Origin: Silvibacterium acidisoli
GTDB lineage: Bacteria > Acidobacteriota > Terriglobia > Terriglobales > Acidobacteriaceae
Reading direction: 5' to 3'
Assembly (NCBI GenBank): GCA_022870745.1
Contig: CP085323.1
Span: 3,100,001 to 3,164,000, forward strand
Length of the DNA stretch: 64,000 bases
Shown here: piece after piece, positions 16,314 to 24,647 of the stretch
How positions within the stretch are numbered: the stretch's first letter is position 1
Layout: each line of letters opens with the position of its first letter
The notes under the pieces: model-generated
What the model saw: the letters and a program-made list of their open reading frames with translations, nothing else
Database searches by the model: none
Told to the model about the DNA's origin: nothing
Program-made: the position numbers and the translations under genes

Positions 16314-17189
16314 TCATCTCGGTCCTTTCAGAGATGAAGATGGAAGAGCGAGCAAGCGGAAGAGCGAGCTGGCAGCGGGGCTGGCGTCAATGGAACTAAC
16401 CCAGATGTATTCCCGGGGATCTTTGCCGCACATGGTCTGGAACAGGCCCTGGGATTTATGTTCCGCAATCATCCAATGGACGATGATCTGGTAGCTCAGT
16501 GAGTCGTGGAAGCCGAAAGTGGTTGTTCGATCAAAGGCGTATGCGTAGGAAGCAGGCCATGTTTCGTTAGACGGAAAAGTTCGGCCATCGGTATCGAAAC
16601 CCAGAAGGGCAGGGCGTGCGTCGGTTGGCAAAGCCTGAATCACGGTAGATGCCAGCTCCGTGGTCTCCTGGTGATGACCGTGCATACTTGTACGAGGAAG
16701 AATGCAGAATATGTAGCGGTAATGTTCGCGCTTGACCAAGGATGAGATTGTGCCCGTGATCAGCGTTATATTCCATCCGCTTTTTTGCCCATTTGATTGA
16801 TCTGTCGTGAACGCAGTATCTTTCTGATTGAGAAAATAGTGGTGCCTTATGCCGAGCACTCTCCCTGCTCGCACTGCTTCTCTTCGCCGGATGGCAGGCA
16901 ACGACTGACGACCGATTGTTTCGTTCGTGAGGTTTTTTCCGTAATAGGGTTCTGCAAGTGTTGAGTATCGATAGCCGCCTTCTCCATCCGTGATAATCAG
17001 CTCATCGACATCCCCACGAAGCTGCACCGCCATCCTGTAAACGGTTGCCGCGAAGTAATATTCGTCATCGGGATGAGCAACGACGATCAGCGTCTTTCCC
17101 GGCACCTGAGAGAGTGCCGGGAGTGAGGTTACAAGGATCGGGAGAAGCGAAATGAACAGAAATGCTCGGCTTGCCAGCATGCGGCGCAT
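16314..17189 (-). CDS. Exported PIG-L-family deacetylase/amidase
   Basis: 291 residues with a signal peptide (about 1-29, ending PALSQ). The family zinc motif AHPDDE (residues 38-43) and the second zinc motif HGHHQ are intact. PIG-L enzymes remove N-acetyl groups from GlcNAc-linked compounds. The family includes MshB, BshB and the thiol-conjugate amidase Mca, so a thiol conjugate is a possible substrate here. The start has GTGAGGGAGTTCC before it; this strong ribosome binding site is exactly complementary to the bases just after leader ORF 4. The unit is divergent from receptor 3. The enzyme class is sure; the substrate is inferred. Confidence 0.9.
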   Translation of the reverse strand: MRRMLASRAFLFISLLPILVTSLPALSQVPGKTLIVVAHPDDEYYFAATVYRMAVQLRGDVDELIITDGEGGYRYSTLAEPYYGKNLTNETIGRQSLPAIRRREAVRAGRVLGIRHHYFLNQKDTAFTTDQSNGQKSGWNITLITGTISSLVKREHYRYIFCILPRTSMHGHHQETTELASTVIQALPTDARPALLGFDTDGRTFPSNETWPASYAYAFDRTTTFGFHDSLSYQIIVHWMIAEHKSQGLFQTMCGKDPREYIWVSSIDASPAASSLFRLLALPSSSLKGPR

Positions 17190-17192
17190 GGA

Positions 17193-17362
17193 ACTCCCTC
17201 ACAAATTTTGCGCAATTTAAGTTGGCATGACCCTGCAAAGTCCGTATTTGAGGAGCGTTCTCGCAAATCGGCATAACCCAGAAAATATTCTGGCGCGATG
17301 TCATCCTCGAAGACGAGACAGTCTCAAGATTGTGGCTGCAGGGAAGAGGGCAAGGAGGGAGT
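17193..17362 (-). promoter_or_regulatory. Anti-Shine-Dalgarno pairing in the PIG-L leader
   Basis: On the minus strand ACTCCCTC (17355-17362), overlapping the stop codon of leader ORF 4, is a perfect 8-base complement of GAGGGAGT (17193-17200), the PIG-L ribosome binding site. A ribosome stalled on the two Cys codons would cover the first element and free the second. Confidence 0.5.
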
Positions 17363-17439
17363 CAACAACAGCGAAGTCGTACCTCAATTGATGAGGAATG
17401 AACTGTGACTGCAGTCAGGTATTGCAGAAGCACCTTCAT
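17362..17439 (-). CDS. Cysteine leader peptide 4 (upstream of PIG-L)
   Basis: A 25-codon minus-strand frame starting ATG-AAG-GTG and ending R-L-R-C-C then TGA (CGC TGT TGT TGA). It ends 172 bases before the PIG-L gene. It has two Cys codons rather than three, but the stop follows at once and an anti-Shine-Dalgarno segment starts at the stop. Leader ORFs 4 and 5 are divergent from a shared 149-bp promoter region. Weaker on its own than the CCC leaders, it gains support from the perfect complementarity. Confidence 0.52.
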   Translation of the reverse strand: MKVLLQYLTAVTVHSSSIEVRLRCC

Positions 17440-17573
17440 TGTTTCTGAGGCTAGCACTACACTGCCTGGATGGCAATCACGGAGATTAAAGTGGTGACGC
17501 GGCTTAAATTTCCTACGCTATGTGTTTCCCAGAATATTCCGTGGCGAAATTGAGAACCATCAATGATGGCATC

Positions 17574-17588
17574 TGCTATGCTAACGGC
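17574..17588 (+). promoter_or_regulatory. Extended -10 element for leader ORF 5
   Basis: TGCTATGCT (17574-17582) is an extended -10. The expected start point seven bases later is the ATG of leader ORF 5 at 17589, which would make it leaderless. No good -35 at 17 bp is seen. Confidence 0.35.
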
Positions 17589-17660
17589 ATGCAGCGTGCG
17601 AACATTCTGTGTTGTTGCTCCTCACGGCCTTGTCCTGTTGAGTTGAGCAGTGCGCGCTAA
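17589..17660 (+). CDS. Poly-cysteine leader peptide 5 (upstream of receptor 3)
   Basis: A 23-codon frame, ATG-CAG-CGT onward, with C-C-C at residues 8-10 (TGT TGT TGC) and a fourth Cys at 15, ending TAA. It lies 115 bases before the receptor 3 ATG. The Cys codons can pair with AGCAGCAA at 17683-17690, which in turn can pair with GCTGCT at 17720-17725, so mutually exclusive folds are possible. Placement and composition match the other leaders of the block. Confidence 0.66.
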   Translation: MQRANILCCCSSRPCPVELSSAR

Positions 17661-17680
17661 GCATCTACGACTGATTCAAA

Positions 17681-17771
17681 GCAGCAGCAAGTTGACCGGG
17701 GAATAGTCCGCGCTCTTTCGCTGCTCACTTGACTCTCCCGGCAACATTTCTTGTACCGATTCCCAGGAGAG
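17681..17771 (+). promoter_or_regulatory. Candidate attenuator structure before receptor 3
   Basis: Three alternating complements are visible: AGCAGCAA (17683-17690) with the Cys-codon run, AGCAGC with GCTGCT (17720-17725), and CTCTCC (17733-17738) with GGAGAG (17766-17771), the ribosome binding site of receptor 3. No folding energies were computed. Confidence 0.42.
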
Positions 17772-17775
17772 CCCC

Positions 17776-20700
17776 ATGTCTCAATTCAAAGTTTCGCGGA
17801 TTCTCGTCGTTTCTTTACGCTTCTTACTCGCGATAGCGTTTCTTGCCGGTTTGCAGGTTGCCATTGCGCAGACCTTTGTTGGAGGAATTCGTGGCTCCAT
17901 CACCGATCCGAGCGGGGCGGCTGTCGCGGGGGCTTCGGTCAGGCTCACGGACGACCATACACAACAGGTTCGAAGCACGATTGCCGATGGCGTCGGTGCA
18001 TACTCTTTCAATGCATTGAAGCCTTCCACATACACGCTTCACGTTGAAGCGGGAAGCTTCAGTCCCGCCGATCGGACGCATATCATCGTCTCGACGCAGG
18101 ACTTTCTCACTCTCGATGTAGCGCTGAGCGCCGGAAGCTCCGTAAGTACAGTGGAGGTTTCGGCCGATGCTCCATTGGTTGACTCATCGACGGCTTCGGT
18201 CAGCACCGATCTCGACCAGCGCCGCCTCGAGGATATACCCGTGCTGGGGCGGAATCCTTACATCACGGCGAAACTCTCGGGGATCTTCGTCAATACTGGC
18301 AATCCGCAATTCATCCGCTTCGCCGATCAGAACGGCACCTCGACCACTTCAGTTGCTGGCGGTCCTGTGGCTGCAAATCTTTATCTCGTTGATGGAGTCC
18401 CGATCACCGATACCAACAACCGCCCGATCGTGATTCCTACCATCGAGTCCATTCACGATGTGAAGGTGCAGGCAAACACTTACGATGCGCAGGTCGGTCG
18501 TACGGGCGGTGGCGTCTTCAACACGCTGCTTCGCTCCGGTTCGAACACCGTGCATGGATCGGTCTTCGGTGAAACGCGACAGGGCTCATGGCTGGCCAAC
18601 GATTTCTTCGCGAACCGGGAAGACATCCCCCGGCCCGACAGTCCGTACTACAACTGGGGAGCATCGCTTGGCGGACCGGTTGTGATTCCTCATGTCTACA
18701 ACGGACACGACAAGACCTTCTTCTGGGTCGGAACAGAGGGCTACATTCAGACGTCGCCCTACACGGAGAGTTTCGCAGTGCCGACGGCGCTTGAGCGCAC
18801 AGGCGACTTCTCGCAGAGCTTTAATGCCAATGGTTCACTCAACGTGATCTATGACCCAACGAAGACTTACACCGATGCGCAGGGCATTCACCGCACACCA
18901 TTCCCGGGGAACAAAATTCCGGCCGGGCAGTTGAGCACCGTCGGCAGGAACATCGCTTCCTACTACCCTTCACCGCAAACGTCTGGGCCTACGGGAAGCT
19001 ACAACTTCACGGGTGTCGATAATGTACGTGACCACGCTCAGGAAGTGACCGTGAAGCTGGACGAGCAGATTCGTTCCTGGTGGAACGTGAGTGGATCCTA
19101 CATCTTCTACGAAGCGTTGCAGCCACTGGGGAACCCTTTAGGCACGCTGCCCGGCAGCTATTCCTATACCTATCATCGTCAAGTCGATGCGACACAATTC
19201 AACAGCACTTGGATACTCAATCCCACGACCGTGTTGACAGCGCGCTATGGCAACAATCGCTTCCCGAATCTCATTGCCGAGGTGAGCCAGGGCTTTGATC
19301 CTGCGAGCCTTGGCTTGCCTGCGAGCTACTCTTCACAGGTAGAGTCGAAGTTCTTTCCAACGATCTTCCTGCGAAACTTCTCGCAGCTCGGGCAGAATAC
19401 GAGTTCGTTGGACAATTGGAAGTCCCAGATCGTAAACGGCTCGCTCGCCAAGACACTCAATCATCACAACGCTACTGTCGGAGCAGAATATCGCCGCGTA
19501 CGCATGGACTTTCAGGACTTCAGCAACGCGCCCGGCACGTACACCTTCTCAGGCGCATTCACGCAGGCCGATCCAAGCACAACCGGTGACGGCACCGGCT
19601 CCGACCTGGCCGATCTTCTGCTGGGATATCCGGTGTCCGGCGAAGTAGACATCACGACTCCGCTGAAGACGTACTTCGACTACTACGCTGTTTTCGCGCA
19701 GGACGACTGGCGCGTGACTTCGCGGCTGACCTTGAACCTGGGCCTTCGCTATGAAGCCGAGACAGGCCTGAAGGAGGACAACAACCAGCTTGCTGTAGGA
19801 TTCGACCGCACGGCGGTATCGCATCTCTCGAACGGCACGGCGGTGAATGGCGGTATTCTCTTCGCGGGAGTGAATGGCAATCCGCGCGATACGGGAAACC
19901 TGTCACGACTGAAGTTCGCTCCGCGCATCGGAGCATCCTATCAGCTCACTCCAAAGACCGTTCTTCGCGGCGGCTATGGCATTCTCTACGCGCCATTACG
20001 CTATGACCCCATCGGAACGCTTGCCCCTGGATATACAGCGGCGAACTCATACATTGCCAGTAATGACAACGATCAGACACCGGCGGGTTCGCTGAATAAC
20101 CCCTTCCCATCCGGCTTCAGCAAGCCTGCCGGCAACTCAGCGGGGCTGCTGACCGGCATCGGCAACTCGGTGACGACGTACGACCAGTCTCTTCACGCGC
20201 CGCGCGTGCAGCAGTTCTCAGTTGGAGTCGAAAGGGAATTGCCGGGCCATATCGCCATCGAAGCCTCCTACATCGGCACGCGATCGATCAACCTCAATCC
20301 ATCACCGACCAGCAGCACTCCGATCAATACCAACCAGCTCAATCCTTCGAACTTCAATCTTGGCGGATCGCTCAGCGATGCCGTAACCAATCCCAACTAT
20401 GTGGCCGGTGGCCCGGGAATCATTGGCCAGCCCACAGTGTCGCGTTCGCAGGCCTTAAGACCGTTTCCGCAATTCACTTCAGTGAATCTTTTCGTCAGCT
20501 CCGCGCATGCCGACTACAACGCTTTGCTGATCAAGGCAGAGAAGCGTGCCGGGCACGGTTTGAACATCGTCTCTTCCTTTACATGGTCCCGCAACACGGA
20601 TTCTTCATTCGCCACGGCCAACAGCATCCAGAGTCCTGGGTTCAGTGCTCCGCAGAATGTCTACGATCTCGAAGCGGAGTATTCACACTCGGTGACCGAT

Positions 20701-21258
20701 GTGCCATATCGTTTCGTGGCGGGCGTTCTGTACGATCTCCCGTTCGGTAGAGGGCAGAAGTACAACACGGGTAATCGATGGATTGACGAGGCGATCGGTA
20801 GTTGGCAATTGAATGTGCTGCCGACGTTCCAAAGCGGTTTTCCTGTTTCGATCTCTCAGAGCAACAATCCGAACAGTACGATTGCGGGCAACGGCATCCA
20901 GCGGCCGAACCGGGTGCAGGGTATTTCACTGGGCACGAAGGGAAGTCTCTACGATCGGCTCGGCGGATACATTAATCCGGCCGCCTTCTCGTCCTCAGCG
21001 GCTTACACCTTCGGCGATGCTCCGCGCACGCTCTCGATGCGCGGACCCGGTTATGAAAACTGGGACATCTCGCTCTTCAAGAGCGTGCTCGTGCGTGAAC
21101 GTGTGAATGTGCAGTTTCGTGCGCAGACGTTCAATACCTTCAATACTCCGCTCTTTGCGGGGCCGAACACGGCATATGGCAGCGCAAACTTTGGAGCCAT
21201 TACCGCACAGTCGAACTTTCCCCGCTACCTGCAGCTAGGACTGCACATCACTTACTAG
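17776..21258 (+). CDS. Oar-like TonB-dependent receptor 3
   Basis: 1160 residues. A signal peptide (about 10-32, ending QVAIAQ), a carboxypeptidase-regulatory domain (GSITDPSGAAVAGASV), a plug (with GGPVAANLYLVDGVPITDTN) and a long barrel ending LQLGLHITY are present. The ATG has AGGAGA six bases upstream, and that site can be sequestered by an upstream CTCTCC. Its stop overlaps a possible GTG start of the aminotransferase gene, so the two are translationally coupled. It is preceded by poly-Cys leader 5. It should import a large or scarce sulfur-containing ligand if the leader regulates it; the ligand identity is unknown. Confidence 0.93.
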   Translation: MSQFKVSRILVVSLRFLLAIAFLAGLQVAIAQTFVGGIRGSITDPSGAAVAGASVRLTDDHTQQVRSTIADGVGAYSFNALKPSTYTLHVEAGSFSPADRTHIIVSTQDFLTLDVALSAGSSVSTVEVSADAPLVDSSTASVSTDLDQRRLEDIPVLGRNPYITAKLSGIFVNTGNPQFIRFADQNGTSTTSVAGGPVAANLYLVDGVPITDTNNRPIVIPTIESIHDVKVQANTYDAQVGRTGGGVFNTLLRSGSNTVHGSVFGETRQGSWLANDFFANREDIPRPDSPYYNWGASLGGPVVIPHVYNGHDKTFFWVGTEGYIQTSPYTESFAVPTALERTGDFSQSFNANGSLNVIYDPTKTYTDAQGIHRTPFPGNKIPAGQLSTVGRNIASYYPSPQTSGPTGSYNFTGVDNVRDHAQEVTVKLDEQIRSWWNVSGSYIFYEALQPLGNPLGTLPGSYSYTYHRQVDATQFNSTWILNPTTVLTARYGNNRFPNLIAEVSQGFDPASLGLPASYSSQVESKFFPTIFLRNFSQLGQNTSSLDNWKSQIVNGSLAKTLNHHNATVGAEYRRVRMDFQDFSNAPGTYTFSGAFTQADPSTTGDGTGSDLADLLLGYPVSGEVDITTPLKTYFDYYAVFAQDDWRVTSRLTLNLGLRYEAETGLKEDNNQLAVGFDRTAVSHLSNGTAVNGGILFAGVNGNPRDTGNLSRLKFAPRIGASYQLTPKTVLRGGYGILYAPLRYDPIGTLAPGYTAANSYIASNDNDQTPAGSLNNPFPSGFSKPAGNSAGLLTGIGNSVTTYDQSLHAPRVQQFSVGVERELPGHIAIEASYIGTRSINLNPSPTSSTPINTNQLNPSNFNLGGSLSDAVTNPNYVAGGPGIIGQPTVSRSQALRPFPQFTSVNLFVSSAHADYNALLIKAEKRAGHGLNIVSSFTWSRNTDSSFATANSIQSPGFSAPQNVYDLEAEYSHSVTDVPYRFVAGVLYDLPFGRGQKYNTGNRWIDEAIGSWQLNVLPTFQSGFPVSISQSNNPNSTIAGNGIQRPNRVQGISLGTKGSLYDRLGGYINPAAFSSSAAYTFGDAPRTLSMRGPGYENWDISLFKSVLVRERVNVQFRAQTFNTFNTPLFAGPNTAYGSANFGAITAQSNFPRYLQLGLHITY

Positions 21259-21269
21259 TGAAAGGACGC

Positions 21270-22391
21270 ATGATGACATCAGGAGTCTCCCGGCGCAGGC
21301 TGCTTCAATCCTCTAGTCTCGCAATCGGTGCCGGACTGCTACCCTCTAGCGCATTTGCAGCGAGCGCTCCGGAGCAGACTGGTACGATCCATCTGAATCT
21401 CAATGAGAATGCCTTTGGGCCATCACCGAATGTGCAACGAGCCATCCAGGCAGAATTCAGTCGCCTGAATCGCTATGCCGATGCTGCTTTAGCGCAGGCG
21501 CTGGCGGAAGAGGTAGCCAGCTATGAGAAGGTTCCCGTCGAGCAGATCGTGCTCGGCGAGATTCTTGGTGCGCTCGGCCTCTCGTTCGGAAGCAAGGGAG
21601 GACCCGGCGGAGAGTTCATCTATTCCACCCCCGGTTATCTCGCGCTGGTCGACGCCGCTTCACACTTGGGGGGCGTCGGCGTGCCTGTTCCATTGGATAA
21701 GGAGTACCGCAACGATCTGGATGCGATTGCTAGTCGTGTGAATTCAAAGACGCGTGCGATCTATCTGATCAACCCGCACAATCCAACCGGAACAGTCAGC
21801 GACGATGAGGCGTTCAAGAGCTTTCTGCGAAGCGTCTCCGAGCGCGCTCCTGTGATTGTTGACGAAGCTTATCTTGAATACACGCCAGACTTTGAGAGGC
21901 GCTCAGCTGTTTCTCTGGTAAAGGACGGAGCCAACGTGCTGGTCTTTCGCACCTTCGACAAAATTCACGGCTTAGCAGGTCTGCCGATCGGGTATTCCAT
22001 TGTGCCTCGCGCTCTTGGAGAACAATTGCGCAAACAAGGGCTTGGTGATGCGGAGGGCTTGGGCCGTTTGAATATTGCCGCGGCATCTGCTGCACTCGCC
22101 GATCGCAATCATGTGACTCAGGTGCGCGCAGCAGTGGCGACAGAGCGGCAGCGATGGAACGCGCTTTTAGATGACTTGAAGCTGAAACACTCTGACGCAA
22201 ACGGCGACTTCGTCTTCTTCAATGTCGGTGTTCCGCTTCAGCAGCTCGCAGATGCCCTGCGGGCAGATGACATACTCATCGGCCGCGCCTTTCCGCCTTA
22301 CGACACCTGGGCTCGTATCACCATCGGAACCCCTGCCGAAAACAGAAGGGTGCAGCAGAGTGTAAAACGGTTCCTGCAGCGGAGAAGCTAA
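21270..22391 (+). CDS. Tat-exported HisC-like aminotransferase
   Basis: 373 residues from the ATG at 21270, with AAAGGA just upstream; a GTG at 21258 overlapping the receptor stop is an alternative. The N-terminus has a Tat motif (SRRRLLQSSSLAIGAG) and an Ala-rich cleavage site. The body is a fold-type I PLP enzyme of the histidinol-phosphate aminotransferase group: LNLNENAFGPSP, NPHNPTG, VIVDEAYLEY and the PLP-binding Lys in FDKIHGLAGLPIGY. A Tat signal on such an enzyme is unusual, since HisC is cytoplasmic; it implies folding with PLP before export and action in the periplasm. Coupling to receptor 3 suggests it works on the imported amino compound. Its true reaction is unknown. Confidence 0.85.
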   Translation: MMTSGVSRRRLLQSSSLAIGAGLLPSSAFAASAPEQTGTIHLNLNENAFGPSPNVQRAIQAEFSRLNRYADAALAQALAEEVASYEKVPVEQIVLGEILGALGLSFGSKGGPGGEFIYSTPGYLALVDAASHLGGVGVPVPLDKEYRNDLDAIASRVNSKTRAIYLINPHNPTGTVSDDEAFKSFLRSVSERAPVIVDEAYLEYTPDFERRSAVSLVKDGANVLVFRTFDKIHGLAGLPIGYSIVPRALGEQLRKQGLGDAEGLGRLNIAAASAALADRNHVTQVRAAVATERQRWNALLDDLKLKHSDANGDFVFFNVGVPLQQLADALRADDILIGRAFPPYDTWARITIGTPAENRRVQQSVKRFLQRRS

Positions 22392-22432
22392 AACAACACC
22401 CTGGCTGCCCTGCAGCATCGAGAACCTGCACG

Positions 22433-22591
22433 ATGAGATATATATCTCCAGCAATCATGAAAATCGAAAGCACGAACGCGGCCTTTGCCTCGAAGCAGTC
22501 CAACGCGGTCTTCACGAGCGTGAAGATCGGCTTGAACCTTGATGGTGCAGACACGCAATCCGCTTCATCCGGTTATGTCGCGAACGCTTAA
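22433..22591 (+). CDS. Small ORF, possible precursor-like peptide
   Basis: A 52-codon frame (internal ATG at 22457 gives 44) in the gap between the aminotransferase and the S9 peptidase remnant. It begins MRYISPAIMKIES and ends SSGYVANA, is rich in Ser, Ala and Asn, and about 70% of its codons end in G or C, as in real genes here. It has no clear ribosome binding site; GAGATATATATCTC, a perfect palindrome, lies over its first codons. The Y-x-x-P start recalls leader peptides of some modified peptides, but no lasso-type maturation genes are in the window. It may equally be a chance frame. Confidence 0.3.
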   Translation: MRYISPAIMKIESTNAAFASKQSNAVFTSVKIGLNLDGADTQSASSGYVANA

Positions 22592-22650
22592 TCGTTAATG
22601 GAAAATGGGATGGATGCAGAAGCTTCCATCCACTCCATTTTCTCTCTGAT

Positions 22651-23935
22651 TCAGCGCGAGATCGAGGATTTCCAATGCGACCAACGTTCGTAAGCGTCTT
22701 CCTTTTCAGGAGACAAGTCCCGGTAGTCCTGCAGCCAGAAGCGAAACCAATCGACGTTCCCTTGTTGTGAAGCGAGACGTTGGCGTGGCTGCTGGAGAAT
22801 GTGTTGGCCGTTCGAGATGTAGATCAGATCGACAGGCTTTCCCTGCTGATAGAGAGAGGAATAGATCTCCCATTCGAGCAGGATCGAATATTAGCGGATC
22901 GCCTCGACCCGCAAAGGTGTATGCACCTGATTCAGGTTGAAGCTTGGAGCCGCGTCTAACCAATGCGGCAGATTCGCCCCAAACGGTGAACCGCCATCGG
23001 CTGCTTCATGATTGTTCTTACACGAAGGCACATTAGGGCAGAGCAGCAGGTAGCTCTCATATCCCTGGTCGATACCGTCGATGAGGGTCGCGGCTTTGAA
23101 CAGGTCTGGATACCGTTCAAGGGTTGTTTCGACGTACCAGCTGGTACGGCTGAAGCCGATGATTCCGACCTTTTCTGGATCGATAAGCCCTTCTGCCGCC
23201 AACTCCTTGATCGCAGCCGCACTTCCATCCGCGAAAGAGGCAGCCTCCTCGCACACCGGCCGAGAACTCCGATCTCTTCTGTCTTCAACCTGGAGAACCA
23301 TCATGCCTGCGGCGGCAAGCGGCCGGGCGGCGAACCCGGTCGTGTACGATCCGTCCACGAGAAACTCATGCGGATTGAAGCCGTGGGTCTGGATGACCAA
23401 AGGATAGCGATGTCCTGATTCATATCCGTTCGGTTTAAGCAGGCCTCCGGACCACTCATAGCCGGACGGATCGCGCCAATGGAACACGGACGCAGTGCCG
23501 GACTTCAAAGCGGTCAACCGTGCATTCGGAGCCCACAGGAGCTTTTGCTTTCCTGTCTTGATATCGGCTGCCCAGAGTGCCTGTGGCTCATTGAGACTCT
23601 GTCGAACTTCCACTTCGATGGTTGTGGCAGGATTGCTGGGTTCGGGAGATGCAGACGTTCGTTCCCATTTTCCCGCTTGATTCCGATAGGTTTCTTTGAT
23701 CAGCGTTCCATCCTGTATCCACTCTGTCTGAATCGCTTGGGACGCACCTTGAAACGATGCCTTCGTAAGCCGCATCTTGGGAAGCCGGCTGAGCGCAACG
23801 CACGCAGTTCTTTCTGTCGCGACGTCAAATGTCGCGACGGCGCATGGAGCGTTGACCTCTTCGATCGTTCCGAGAGCTGATTCTTTCGCAAGAAACGTGT
23901 TTGTGACCAGTCCCATCTTTCCATCCAGAGACCAA
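22651..23935 (-). pseudogene. S9 peptidase, broken by stop codon and IS
   Basis: The frame covers the C-terminal ~430 residues of a prolyl-oligopeptidase-fold enzyme. It includes LVIQTHGFNPHEFLVDG, the nucleophile motif GFSRTS, the region of the acid residue (TPLRVEAIR) and the His region (NGQHILQQP), then SQQGNVDWFRFWLQ near the end. TAA at 22891-22893 interrupts it just after VEAIR, at the GPYS-like site expected in the family. The N-terminal half is lost where the IS copy begins at 23936, and it does not resume on the far side. The C-terminal wording is like that of the family containing the lasso-peptide isopeptidases, which usually sit beside TonB receptors; that match is from memory. 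Confidence 0.82.
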
Positions 23936-24647
23936 TGGTCTGCCCGGGGAAATTTGTACCAGATTGAGTGATAGAGACTGGTTACAAGGGGCAGGAAATG
24001 CGGAGTGGCAAGAAGCATAGTGCGGAGTGGGTAGTGAGCCTTCTTCGTCAGATCGAAGTGGGTGTTGCGAACGGGAAGACGACGGTCCAGGCTTGCAAGG
24101 AAGCGTGCGAAGGCCTGAAGGTTCCGCAGAAACAGAAGCCGCGTGGTCGTCTGTGGTTCAACGACGGCCGCATGGCCCGCACGCTGAACACACGAGGGAG
24201 GCGCTGGTGGTTCGGTTCGAACGGAGATGGTCGTCTGCGAAGGTGATCGGTGCGCTGGCCGATGCGATGGTGGCCAAGGGCGTTCCTGAGCACCTGCGAT
24301 CCGACCACGGGCCCGAGTTCATCGCGCACGGCCTGCGCAAGTGGCTTGCCGATACGGGCGCAAAGACAGCCTACATCGAACCCGGCTCGCCGTGGGAGAA
24401 CGGCTACTGCGAGAGCTTCAACTCGAAGATGGGGGACGAGTTCCTGAACGGGGAAATCTTCTACTCGATGAAGGAACTCCGAGTGCTTGCCGAACGCTGG
24501 CGCAAGCACTACAACACCATCCGGCCACACTCATCGCTTGGGTATCGGCCACCAGCGCCAGAGGTATGGCTGGCATCAACCGCTGGGCAGGCGGAGATCG
24601 CTGCGCTACACTAACAATCCAACTGGTACAAAACTTCGGTCAGGCCA
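23936..24647 (+). mobile_element. Deleted IS3-family element, copy 1 (712 bp)
   Basis: Imperfect terminal repeats TGGTCTGCCCGGGGAAAT and, at the right end, the complement of TGGCCTGACCGAAGTTT bound the element. Inside are the first part of OrfA (KKHSAEWVVSLLRQIEVG) joined directly to the C-terminal half of OrfB (RSDHGPEF, ENGYCESF, RPHSSLGYRPPAPEVW). Compared with copy 3, about 430 bp between OrfA and OrfB and two short internal segments are missing, including the first catalytic Asp (WSYDFV). It cannot make transposase. No target duplication is seen: the left flank ends CCAA and the right begins TGGC. It cuts the S9 peptidase gene. Confidence 0.9.

Noticed and set aside
15856-16494. 212-codon plus-strand frame
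   Set aside because: It overlaps the certain PIG-L gene on the other strand and resembles nothing; no ribosome site.
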